Below are positions 20,391 to 28,345 of a DNA stretch of 45,688 nucleotides, piece by piece. The DNA comes from Bacteroidota bacterium (GTDB taxonomy: Bacteria > Bacteroidota > Rhodothermia > Rhodothermales > Bin80): positions 1 through 45,688 of the forward strand of contig JAPPNA010000182.1 of assembly GCA_028873925.1 (NCBI GenBank). Reading direction: 5' to 3'. Positions within the stretch are counted from its first letter, which is position 1, and every line of letters starts with the position of its first letter. The notes under the pieces are model-generated. The model was given only the letters and a program-made list of their open reading frames with translations. It did not search any database and was not told where the DNA came from. Made by a program: the position numbers and the translations under genes.

Positions 20391-20729
20391 TCAGCCCGGC
20401 CTGGAAGCTCTGTGCGACGCGGGATTTTCAAGGTCTGTGCCCAGGTCATCCTGGGTTGGGCCCTGCTCATCGCCGGCGCGATGCTCGCCCGCATAGTCAC
20501 GATAATCCGGATGGCGGGTTCGGATCATTTCACGGACGATCTGATGTCTGAGGGCGTTCGTATCGTGATCTTCCGGCTCCATTTCCAAGTCTTCCAGGGC
20601 AGTCTCAAGCGTCATCCAGTATATCCATCGGCTGCGGACCATAAACCACTGTCTCCGGTCGGACTTTCCCTGTCTGACGCGGTCTGTGTTGTCTTCCTGC
20701 AGGGTGGCAGGCCGTCCGGGTTCGCTCAT
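20391..20729 (-). CDS. Small hypothetical protein
   Basis: A possible 112-residue, very charged, mostly helical protein. It starts MSEPGRPATL and has a central helix-like stretch WMTLETALEDLEMEPEDH. No family is recognised. The frame could start ten residues earlier (20759). The opposite strand also has a long frame here, but that one is rich in Cys/Ser/Pro/Arg and looks like a shadow. The bases 20760-21044 upstream hold nothing I can support. Confidence 0.4.
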   Translation of the reverse strand: MSEPGRPATLQEDNTDRVRQGKSDRRQWFMVRSRWIYWMTLETALEDLEMEPEDHDTNALRHQIVREMIRTRHPDYRDYAGEHRAGDEQGPTQDDLGTDLENPASHRASRPG

Positions 20730-21044
20730 CTGATCATATCCGCCATTGGGGCCGGGCACTACCCAAGTTTACGATTATTCCGAGTGCATTTTCAGGAGCG
20801 GATCCCTAACACCGAGGCTCATGGCCAAAAGGGCGCGCAAAGTCATCAGGCCGGTGCCGGTCCCCGTCCGGATTGCGCAGCCCCCTGCCCTGCACGGCTG
20901 CCCCCGAAGGCTCCAGCATTCCGGGTCCAGATGTCCAGGCTATGGCGCACACCGCCCCAGCATGTTTACGGATGTTCCCGCCAGCGACGGGGAATGCGTC
21001 CTCTGCGATCGGAGCAGTGCACCGGACGTGCCGGCCTGGCCCGG

Positions 21045-21410
21045 TCAGGAGGCGCGCTGGGCCCGACTGCGCTCCCGCATCCGTTCACGCTGGCTGCGCA
21101 TCTGACGTTCCACCGCTTCCATAGCTTCGGTAGCGGCCTCTGTGACCGAGTGCGATTTGTGCGTTGCGGCGATGTTGGCCGGCTTGCAGTAAAGCACGAG
21201 CCGAGCTCTGTATTCGGCCCGGCGGTTGTCACCGCTGACTAACTCCACAGCTATGGAGGCCCCCGAAATGTCGCGATGCCTTGAAGCCAACTTCCGCAAC
21301 CGCGACTCAAGGCCGGTACGCTGCCGCTGTGGGAGGCGTGCACCCTCGGCGTAATACTCAATGGGAAAATCGGCTTGTTGAACCCTTTGTCCTGCTGATC
21401 TTGTGGTCAT
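21045..21410 (-). CDS. HPF/RaiA-like ribosome-associated protein
   Basis: A 121-residue protein resembling the short hibernation-promoting factor/RaiA (S30AE) family. It has QQADFPIEYYAEGARLP, a helix with RLRKLASRH, a strand block IAVELVSGDNRRAEYRARLV, and a second helix TEAATEAMEAVERQM, which follows the beta-alpha-beta-beta-beta-alpha order. Such proteins bind the 30S decoding site in stationary phase. The C-terminal tail is Arg-rich. The start is taken at the ATG (21408-21410); a GTG at 21440 is also possible. It follows the carboxypeptidase gene by 36 bases in the same direction. Similarity is moderate, and a divergent role is possible. Confidence 0.6.
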   Translation of the reverse strand: MTTRSAGQRVQQADFPIEYYAEGARLPQRQRTGLESRLRKLASRHRDISGASIAVELVSGDNRRAEYRARLVLYCKPANIAATHKSHSVTEAATEAMEAVERQMRSQRERMRERSRAQRAS

Positions 21411-21446
21411 TCTGCTCAATGGGTTAGCTCTGGAAACCACCGGAAT

Positions 21447-22940
21447 TTACGGCAGCCCGCCGTAAATCCCGCCATACTTCTGACGGATATACGCCAGCCA
21501 GGGTCTGGTGGATACAGCCCCGCCTGTAACGGTCTGCACAATTTGGGAGGCGGTCCGGGTTCTGCCCCACTGGTGGATATTGGACGTTAGCCAAGCGCCC
21601 AGCGGCCCAAATATGCCGCGCGCAATGTTGTCATCAAAATCAGGAATGGCTTCCTTTGCGCATGCGAAAATCTGCGCCGACATCAGGTTGCCCAAGGCGT
21701 AGGTGGGGTAGTATCCGATGGCACCGAGGGACCAGTGGATATCCTGGAGGACCCCGTCGGTGTCAGAATTGATGTTAATGCCGAGGTATTCGCGCATCTT
21801 GGTGCGCCACAGGTCCGGCAGTTCCGCAGCACCTACCTTCTGCTCAACGAGCAGCTGCTCAATTTCAAAGCGGAGCATGATGTGCAGATTGTACGTAACC
21901 TCATCGGCTTCCACCCGAATCGGTGACGCGGTGACCTTGTTGATGGCTTGGTAGAACGCGTTCAGCGGCACCTGGTCCAACGCCTGCGGGAATGCGCGCT
22001 GCAGGTCTGGATAGAATCCGCGCCAGAAGGGAAGGCTGCGCCCGATCTGATTCTCCCAGAGGCGTGATTGAGACTCATGCATCCCCAGGGACGTGCCCCG
22101 CGCCAGCAGCGTACCTTCAAGTTTCGGGTCCACTCCCTGCTCATACATCCCGTGACCGGCTTCATGGAGCGTACTGAAGAGGCCGGAGCACAGATTGTTG
22201 GCGTGCAGGCGGGTGGTGATGCGCACATCATGTACGGAAAACGAGGTGCTGAACGGGTGTGCTGACGTATCCTGTCGGCCTCTCGAAAGATCGTAGCCGA
22301 TCCGTCGCAGCAGGCCCATCCCGAAATCCCATTGGGCTGTCGTATCGGTGGTTGTACGCAGAAACGAATCGGTCACAGCGGGTCTGGCGGCAATAGCCTT
22401 GACTATCGGCACCAGGTCATTTCTAAGGCTGCCAAACAGGTCGCGTACCTGCGCGGTGGTCATCCCCGGCTCGTACTCATCCAGGAGGGCATCGTAGGGA
22501 TGCTCCTTGAATCCGATGGCGTGGGCCTTTTCGATGCAGAGTGCGATGATGGTTTCCAGATGGGGGGCAAAGCGGGCATAGTCATCATCCTGCCGGGCCT
22601 GTCGCCAGGCGGCTTTGGCGCGCCCAGATGCGATGGCGAGTCTGCTGACGAGGGCTGCCGGGATTCGGCGGGCCCGCTCGTGGTCTTCCCGGGCCACCCG
22701 GATCAGGTCCGCCTGCCACGAATTCGGGGGTACCTCAACACAGTGGAGCAAGTCTCCGACCTGTTCGCTGGTGAACTGTTCATGGGCCGCTCTGCTGAGT
22801 GTAGCGACCTGTCGGGCCCGAGATTCGGTTGCCGCGTCCGGCATGTTAACTTCCTGATCCCACTGAAGCAGTTCGGCGGCAGCTTCCAGGTCGTGGACGG
22901 TATTGAGCAGGGCCAGCAGCTCATTGAACTTTGGGCTCAT
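21447..22940 (-). CDS. M32 family metallocarboxypeptidase (Taq type)
   Basis: A 497-residue zinc carboxypeptidase that removes C-terminal residues from peptides. The zinc motif HEAGH is at residues 259-263 in TLHEAGHGMYEQG. The third ligand Glu is E289 in GMHESQSRLWEN. The N-terminal LLQWDQEVNMP and the C-terminal GYYPTYALGNLMSAQ are typical of M32. Length matches the family (about 500). No signal peptide is seen, so it is cytoplasmic. It is followed by the HPF-like gene. Confidence 0.95.
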   Translation of the reverse strand: MSPKFNELLALLNTVHDLEAAAELLQWDQEVNMPDAATESRARQVATLSRAAHEQFTSEQVGDLLHCVEVPPNSWQADLIRVAREDHERARRIPAALVSRLAIASGRAKAAWRQARQDDDYARFAPHLETIIALCIEKAHAIGFKEHPYDALLDEYEPGMTTAQVRDLFGSLRNDLVPIVKAIAARPAVTDSFLRTTTDTTAQWDFGMGLLRRIGYDLSRGRQDTSAHPFSTSFSVHDVRITTRLHANNLCSGLFSTLHEAGHGMYEQGVDPKLEGTLLARGTSLGMHESQSRLWENQIGRSLPFWRGFYPDLQRAFPQALDQVPLNAFYQAINKVTASPIRVEADEVTYNLHIMLRFEIEQLLVEQKVGAAELPDLWRTKMREYLGININSDTDGVLQDIHWSLGAIGYYPTYALGNLMSAQIFACAKEAIPDFDDNIARGIFGPLGAWLTSNIHQWGRTRTASQIVQTVTGGAVSTRPWLAYIRQKYGGIYGGLP

Positions 22941-23016
22941 GTTGATTGCGTGGTGGGGTCTGCGCCCTTGTATGCCCTTTGGCCCGCAATGCTCACCGCC
23001 GGCCGGCAGCTGGTGC

Positions 23017-24540
23017 CTATGCCTCTTCCGCCCCGGACTCGTGGCGTGCGCGCCAGCTCTTTAGGGTTTCGCCGGTCTCCTCATGCTTCCACACGACCAG
23101 ACCGTTTCTATGTGTTCCCGCCACTATGCAGGCCGCATTGCTCGGTGTTGGGGCCTGCACATCCTGCGTTAGTTTGCCCAAGCCGCTGGGATCTTCAACT
23201 AAACTTCCTTCGCCGCGGAGCTGATCAATCCGCTCTATGATCGAGGGCGGCTGATGCTTTCCGACCCATTTGCCACGAATAATTGATCCTTTGAGAATCA
23301 CCATTCTGGATCCGGCCAGGCGCGCCCGCGCGGCAATCCCCATCTTGGGCATTATGAATTCAAAAATTGGCTCCCGCGGATCCAGTCTCTTCCAAGTTGC
23401 AGGTCCGCTTGCGGAGCGGCCGCAGACTATTGTTGCCGCGGCACTGGATGACTTGAACTCCCAATCTCGCGTAAGTACGCCGAATCCCTCGTCCGTCCAG
23501 CAAAGAGTGCCTTCGGCCACCAACTGTTCCTGAAGGTGCGCGTAAAGGCCGCCACCTTTCCCGAACCACTTTCTGACCCTTGATCCAGCTAAAACAGTAG
23601 TCTTCTTACCTTCAATTCTTGCTTGTGCACCCTGGAAGGAATGTGTAGGAGACACTGGAGGAGGTGGTGGTGGATCGCTTGCTCCCAGCTTCTTCCAACT
23701 GGCAGGGCCACTCGCTGACCGCCCGGAGACTACTGTTGCCGCGGCACTGGGTGACTGAAACTCCCAATCTCGTGTGAATACGCCGTATCCCTCACCCGTC
23801 CAATGCAAAGTGCCTTCGGCGGCCAACTGCTCCTGAAGCTGTGCGTAGGTGCCGCCCTTCTTTTCAATCCATTCCTTAGCTATTGACCCGGCAATAACCA
23901 CGGTCCTTTTGCCATCAATTCTTGCACAGGCACCCTGAAAACTCCACAAGCCTGATGGCGCGGAGATTGGTACTGGCGGGTCTGGGCCATTTTCGTTCGG
24001 TAGCATTATTTCTGAGGGCCACGATTTTTCCTCAAGGATGTCCAAGCCGAGCACCGGGAGAATAGCGGCGAGATGCGACCGGAAGTTCTCAGCCAAGATA
24101 ACCGCATCCTGCGCTAAGTCCGGTCGGGATGGACTGGTTTTGTTCATCACCCGGACTCGGCCCGCCCTCGTCACGAGCTCAACCAGTTCACTTTCCACAT
24201 ACAGACCGTGTGCCTTGTTGAAAAATTTGCCCTGATTCGTAAAGAAGTAGGATTGCGTCCAAAATTCATGCTTATCTTGGGCGTTGCGGTGCCGGACTCG
24301 TTCTTCCACGGACACGCTCTCTCCTATGTAAGCGCACAGCTCCCCCGACGATTTGTCTATTCCAGCCAAAATGTAGATGCCGGTACGATCCAAATCCTTT
24401 TGGCGAAACAGCTCCTCGAGCTTGGATCTTGGGCAAGCAATTGCGTTACCGGTCCAACCCGGAATTTCCGCGGTTCTGATTCCGCTATGCTCGCCCTCCT
24501 CAAGCACAAGGTTAACGTTAACAATTGAATTAGATGGCAT
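23017..24540 (-). CDS. GIY-YIG nuclease-domain protein with three DUF4357 repeats
   Basis: A 507-residue modular protein. The GIY-YIG fold lies at about residues 50-130: TGIYILAG (GIY), CAYIGES (YIG), RVRHRNAQ with the conserved Arg, and YVESELVEL with the metal-binding Glu. Three DUF4357 repeats follow at about 203-287, 303-389 and 394-492. Each has an ARI-GKR/AGS core and a GP-x-W-K end; a Pro-rich linker separates the first two. The first two repeats are close to each other, so one is a recent internal duplication. The start ATG at 24538-24540 was chosen because a strand block typical of this group follows; the frame is open 33 residues further upstream. Proteins of this build are often near restriction or defence genes; the target is unknown. 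Confidence 0.85.
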   Translation of the reverse strand: MPSNSIVNVNLVLEEGEHSGIRTAEIPGWTGNAIACPRSKLEELFRQKDLDRTGIYILAGIDKSSGELCAYIGESVSVEERVRHRNAQDKHEFWTQSYFFTNQGKFFNKAHGLYVESELVELVTRAGRVRVMNKTSPSRPDLAQDAVILAENFRSHLAAILPVLGLDILEEKSWPSEIMLPNENGPDPPVPISAPSGLWSFQGACARIDGKRTVVIAGSIAKEWIEKKGGTYAQLQEQLAAEGTLHWTGEGYGVFTRDWEFQSPSAAATVVSGRSASGPASWKKLGASDPPPPPPVSPTHSFQGAQARIEGKKTTVLAGSRVRKWFGKGGGLYAHLQEQLVAEGTLCWTDEGFGVLTRDWEFKSSSAAATIVCGRSASGPATWKRLDPREPIFEFIMPKMGIAARARLAGSRMVILKGSIIRGKWVGKHQPPSIIERIDQLRGEGSLVEDPSGLGKLTQDVQAPTPSNAACIVAGTHRNGLVVWKHEETGETLKSWRARHESGAEEA

Positions 24541-24733
24541 GGCAATCTGCTCAGAAATTCCGGCTGGGGCATAGAATGTTCGGGTAAAATATACAGCGGC
24601 AGGCTGACTGGTCAATGCCGAAAACAGACCAGCTGACATAATCCGTTAGCCCCTGCCCCGCGAAACACGCCTTGATGACCTGCAGCCGTTGACTGCTGCA
24701 CGGAGTCCAAGATGGTATTGCCGCATTCCTGCG

Positions 24734-25408
24734 CTACCTGCGGGCCTCTTCGTCCATACGCCATTCGTAGTAGGTCTCTCCCGCCCCCTCAATCTTCCAA
24801 TCACTCTTGCCGTTAGCGTTATTGCCCTTTACGATGCTGGCTGCCGCACTCGCCGACGAATATTCAACATCCCGGGTCAAATGGCCCAGCACCCCGGTGC
24901 TCCGCCTGATCGTGCCGTCCGCCAGCAGCTGCCTGTTGAGTCTCGCGTAGCCGATGTTCAAGCCGACCCACTTAGCACGGACAATCGAATCGCTGAGTAC
25001 CATCAGCCCGATGCGGTCACCATTGAGCCGCGCTTTAGCATCTACGCCGATTTTCGGCATCGTCAGCTTGAACACCGGATCGACCATGTGAATCTGCCGC
25101 TGCTGCAGTAATATCCGAAGGATCAAGCCAGTGGATTCTTCAACCCAACTGGCAGGGCCGCTGACCGGCGCACCGTTGACTATGGACGCAGCCGCACTGG
25201 GGGACGAAAAGGACACATCCTCCGTGAACACGCCGAACTCCGGTGTCAGCCAGCGCAAGCGGCCACTCCGGGCCAGTTTTTTCTGGAGCGTTTCATAGCT
25301 CCAACCCTTTTGAGCCTGATCCCACGCCCTAACTTTGGAGCCAGCCAGGACCACAAATCGGTGGTCTTGAATGCACGCCTTAGCGTCATTGAATTCAAGT
25401 CGCTCCAT
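24734..25408 (-). CDS. Two-repeat DUF4357 protein without nuclease domain
   Basis: A 224-residue protein made of two DUF4357 repeats (about 5-90 and 104-215). The first has FVVLAGSKVRAWD, SPSAAASIVNGAPVSGPASW; the second has KARLNGDRIGLMVL, SASAAASIVKGNNANGKSDW. There is no GIY-YIG domain. The 240 bases upstream encode no GIY-YIG motif in any minus frame. It lies 193 bases upstream of the GIY-YIG gene start, in the same direction. It may be a headless remnant of a duplicated nuclease gene or a free repeat partner. The start ATG at 25406-25408 begins directly at the first repeat. Confidence 0.7.
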   Translation of the reverse strand: MERLEFNDAKACIQDHRFVVLAGSKVRAWDQAQKGWSYETLQKKLARSGRLRWLTPEFGVFTEDVSFSSPSAAASIVNGAPVSGPASWVEESTGLILRILLQQRQIHMVDPVFKLTMPKIGVDAKARLNGDRIGLMVLSDSIVRAKWVGLNIGYARLNRQLLADGTIRRSTGVLGHLTRDVEYSSASAAASIVKGNNANGKSDWKIEGAGETYYEWRMDEEARR

Positions 25409-25869
25409 GGATTCAGCTGGAGGATGATAGGCCGGAAAAGTACGGATCTACTCAACGAATCATCGGACATAGTCAAATCAATGGCTATTTGCCACAGCTC
25501 AAGAAATGATGGGGATGCCGCAATACACAGCAGCTTGATCAATTCCGGCCTTGCCGCTCTCCATAGTTCCGGCAGCACGCTGAAAGATCCCGAGTCATAC
25601 GTGCGCCCAGACAGTAGGGGCTTGCGCAATCAGTGTTCCCCATGAATTGGGTGGGGCTAAGATTTGTCGGGATCCTTCCCTACCTCTCAACTGGACTCCG
25701 GGCGTGCTTCCCATCCCTTCAAATTCGCATAGAAAACCAGCGCCTCCTACTTAGCCATCAGTCAGCCGCCCTGCAGACACCTGAGGCGCGTAGCGTTGGG
25801 GCGATCAGCCGCCACGCTGGTCATGTCCAGTCCAATCGTTGCGAGTGACAGCTAAGCCCAAGCGGAATG

Positions 25870-25911
25870 CCCGCCTTCGCGGGTCGTCCAGCCCGGCCCG
25901 GCCCGTTCTGG
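25870..25911. repeat. REP-like GC-rich double hairpin
   Basis: CCCGC (25870-25874) pairs with GCGGG (25879-25883) around a CTTC loop. A second arm is CCAG (25888-25891) with CTGG (25908-25911) enclosing three GCCCG units. The layout is that of a REP or small MITE. Only one copy is in the window. The rest of 25409-26151 holds no gene I can support; the small frames there are shadows or read through this repeat. Confidence 0.45.
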
Positions 25912-26151
25912 AGAATGACTTCACACCTTGGAGTTGTGCCCATTGTCTGCGCCGAGGTAACATGTGAGGGCGCTAGTAGTACAAGTGCGCCATTACTCCA
26001 GGCGAAAATTGGCCCATTCTCGGCCATGATCCGGGAACGGGGAGGCATTGAGGCTACTTGTGTGCAAGTGCCGTACCTCGCGGACCAGATGCCATCAGCA
26101 GATTCTCCTGATTATCAGCCATAAGCAGGCAAAAAACTCTTAGAGTATTGG

Positions 26152-27894
26152 ATGCGATATACTGAGGAGGAAATCAAGCGACAGCTTGACCTCGCTGAGG
26201 ACAGTGCTTGGGAATTCAAGCAGGTTGAGCTTGCCGGCCGCCGCCTGAAGAGTCCTGGGCGGGACGATTTAGCAGATGAGATCGCTGCTTTTGCTAATTC
26301 ACGGGGCGGTGTATTGCTGTGCGGCGTAACCGACGATGGCGAGGCGCAGGGGCTTTCCAGGGACGAAATTGTCAGCTTAGACTCAGCCATCGTTGAAATC
26401 AGCACCGACGCAATCAAGCCAGCCGTACGCATCCAAACCTTTCATGTGGGATTTGAAGGGAGTCGGCTGCTGATTGTAGATGTGCCGGAAGGCGATCAAC
26501 AGTACGATAGCCCCGGAGGGTGCTATATGCGAGTCGGAGCATCCAAGCGACGAATCAGCACCGAGGAGCGAAACCGCCTGGCACAACGGCGGGGACAGGC
26601 ACGCTTCAGGTCGTACGACGAGTCCGTATTGCAGGATACTGGGTTAAGTACCCTTAACCAATTGCTCTGGAAGCCCCTATTGTCGGCTGAGGGGGCGCGG
26701 GATCCTGTGTCGGCGCTGCGCAAACTTGCGCTTGTTACATATGATCAGTCCGGCATAATTCGTGCTACAGTAGCAGGCATTCTACTCTGCACACATAGCC
26801 CCGAACGGTGGATCCCCAGCGCCCGGATTACGGCCACTTACTATCGGGGAAGCGACCGGGCTTCCAGACAGATTGATGCACAGGAAATCACCGGTCCGCT
26901 GGACCGGCAGATTGCCGACGCTCTCAGATTTGCCATCCGTAATATGCGTATAGCTGCACGAAAAGATCCCGCCCGTGTAGACCTACCTCAGTACAGCGAA
27001 AAGGCACTGTTTGAAGCTCTGGTCAATGCCGTGGCGCATCGTGACTACTCAATCAAGGGTAGCAAGGTAAGGCTCTCGATGTTCCAGGATAGGTTGGAGA
27101 TTCACTCGCCAGGGTCGCTGCCAAACAATCTGACTATTGAGAGCATGGTTGAGCGCCAATCCACCCGCAATGAAGTGCTAACCTCGGTTCTAGGACGAAT
27201 GCCTGTCAAAGGGGCTCCAGGTTCACAAGATCGGCTGTATTTCATGGAAAGTCGTGGTGACGGAGTCTCCATTATCCGGCGCGAAACCATGGCGCTCACC
27301 GGATTGCTGCCCGAGTATCGCCTAATTGATGGATCCGAGTTGTGCCTGACTATCCCCTCGGCAAATCAGGAGCCTAGCGCAGCACGGACCCTCATTCTTG
27401 TGCGGTCCGATGGAAAACCGTTGGCAGACACTGATGTATTGGTCCTGTACCCCAACAGAACATGGAAAGGTTCGACCACCGACGAGTACGGCGAGGCGAC
27501 CTTTAACCTGCACACCACCACCTTACCCATGAGGGTGTTTGTAGCTGCTGCCGGGTACGCTGCCCATGTTGAGCGAGGATGGATCCCCAGTAACCGAGCC
27601 CTGGCCGTAAGTCTTGGACGACAGCCGGACGGGGGCAGCGTCATTTTTCCTGAGGGCGCTGGCCACCTATCGGGCCTGAGGGGTAGACTAAATGCCATAC
27701 TGGACTCCCACAACAGAGGCTACCTTTACGCTTCAAACATCGCCATCAATCAGGGCCTCCAGCAGCCAGTCCAATTCACATTCGGGGAGGAATTGCGACT
27801 GACGGATGCCGATGGTGTGGAAAGATCCGTCCGCATTGTGGACCAACTCGGTAGCGCGGCCCTCATTGAATACGGCCCGTACCCCTCAGAATAA
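26152..27894 (+). CDS. AlbA-domain (Schlafen-type) HATPase protein with Ig-like and unknown C-terminal domains
   Basis: A 580-residue protein with four parts. Residues about 14-130 are an AlbA_2/Schlafen-type domain (EFKQVELAG, ANSRGGVLLCGVTDDG, YMRVGASKR). About 285-375 is a GHKL-type HATPase_c_4 unit (FEALVNAVAHRDYS, RLEIHSPGSLP, STRNEVLTSVLGRM). About 411-488 is an Ig-like/carboxypeptidase-regulatory fold (VRSDGKPLADTDVLVLYP, GEATFNLHTTTLPMRVFVAAAGY). About 493-575 is a compact C-terminal domain with GSVIFPEGAGHLSGLRGRLN and RIVDQLGSAALIEYGP. The first two are common together in RecG-like or transcriptional regulator ATPases. The Ig-like part is normally found in exported proteins, yet no signal or membrane segment is present. 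It sits alone between accessory genes. A role in defence or regulation is possible. Confidence 0.85.
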   Translation: MRYTEEEIKRQLDLAEDSAWEFKQVELAGRRLKSPGRDDLADEIAAFANSRGGVLLCGVTDDGEAQGLSRDEIVSLDSAIVEISTDAIKPAVRIQTFHVGFEGSRLLIVDVPEGDQQYDSPGGCYMRVGASKRRISTEERNRLAQRRGQARFRSYDESVLQDTGLSTLNQLLWKPLLSAEGARDPVSALRKLALVTYDQSGIIRATVAGILLCTHSPERWIPSARITATYYRGSDRASRQIDAQEITGPLDRQIADALRFAIRNMRIAARKDPARVDLPQYSEKALFEALVNAVAHRDYSIKGSKVRLSMFQDRLEIHSPGSLPNNLTIESMVERQSTRNEVLTSVLGRMPVKGAPGSQDRLYFMESRGDGVSIIRRETMALTGLLPEYRLIDGSELCLTIPSANQEPSAARTLILVRSDGKPLADTDVLVLYPNRTWKGSTTDEYGEATFNLHTTTLPMRVFVAAAGYAAHVERGWIPSNRALAVSLGRQPDGGSVIFPEGAGHLSGLRGRLNAILDSHNRGYLYASNIAINQGLQQPVQFTFGEELRLTDADGVERSVRIVDQLGSAALIEYGPYPSE

Positions 27895-27983
27895 TCAGCA
27901 GGGCTGCCTGACTATTCGGGCATGAGGCTCCGGTTTGTCCTTCCGCTGGCATTGCGCGCCACCCTGCCCACGGCTGTGGAACC

Positions 27984-28016
27984 TGCCTCCTGCATCAAAC
28001 TTCCATGCAGGAGGTA
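27984..28016. repeat. Perfect 10-bp hairpin
   Basis: CCTCCTGCAT (27986-27995) pairs exactly with ATGCAGGAGG (28005-28014) around a 9-base loop, and one wobble plus one more pair extend it. It lies about 90 bases after the end of the AlbA-HATPase gene and could stop transcription, although no T run follows. Elsewhere in 27895-28345 I see no gene. Confidence 0.5.
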
Positions 28017-28345
28017 TGCACGAAGCAGGTGTGCCGGCAGGATCCTGAACCCACCGCCGACCCGGCAACCGCGCTGATCCGCAACACCCGGATGGATTCT
28101 GGACCTGAGTACACAGCATGTCCCGGTGGCGACATTTCCCGTAGACTCGCCCAATGAAATCTTGCCGGCAGGCACTTACAGGTAGACATGCAAGCTTTTC
28201 AAAGCCATCAGCCTCCCATACGATGGCGATTTGAATTCCGCTCCGAACGCCTGCCTAATCGATCCGCTATTCTGAACCGCCCCACCGCTACGGGATTAAA
28301 GGGGCTAACATCCCACACCAGCCCCTCAGATACCCTTTGGTCGCC

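Noticed and set aside
20295-21242. A 315-codon plus-strand open frame
   Set aside because: It overlaps the minus-strand HPF-like gene and a more protein-like minus frame. Its own product is rich in Ser, Pro, Arg and Cys without any fold pattern, as shadows in GC-rich DNA are.
27895-28189. Several short minus-strand frames after the AlbA gene
   Set aside because: They overlap each other and read through the hairpin; the composition is not protein-like.
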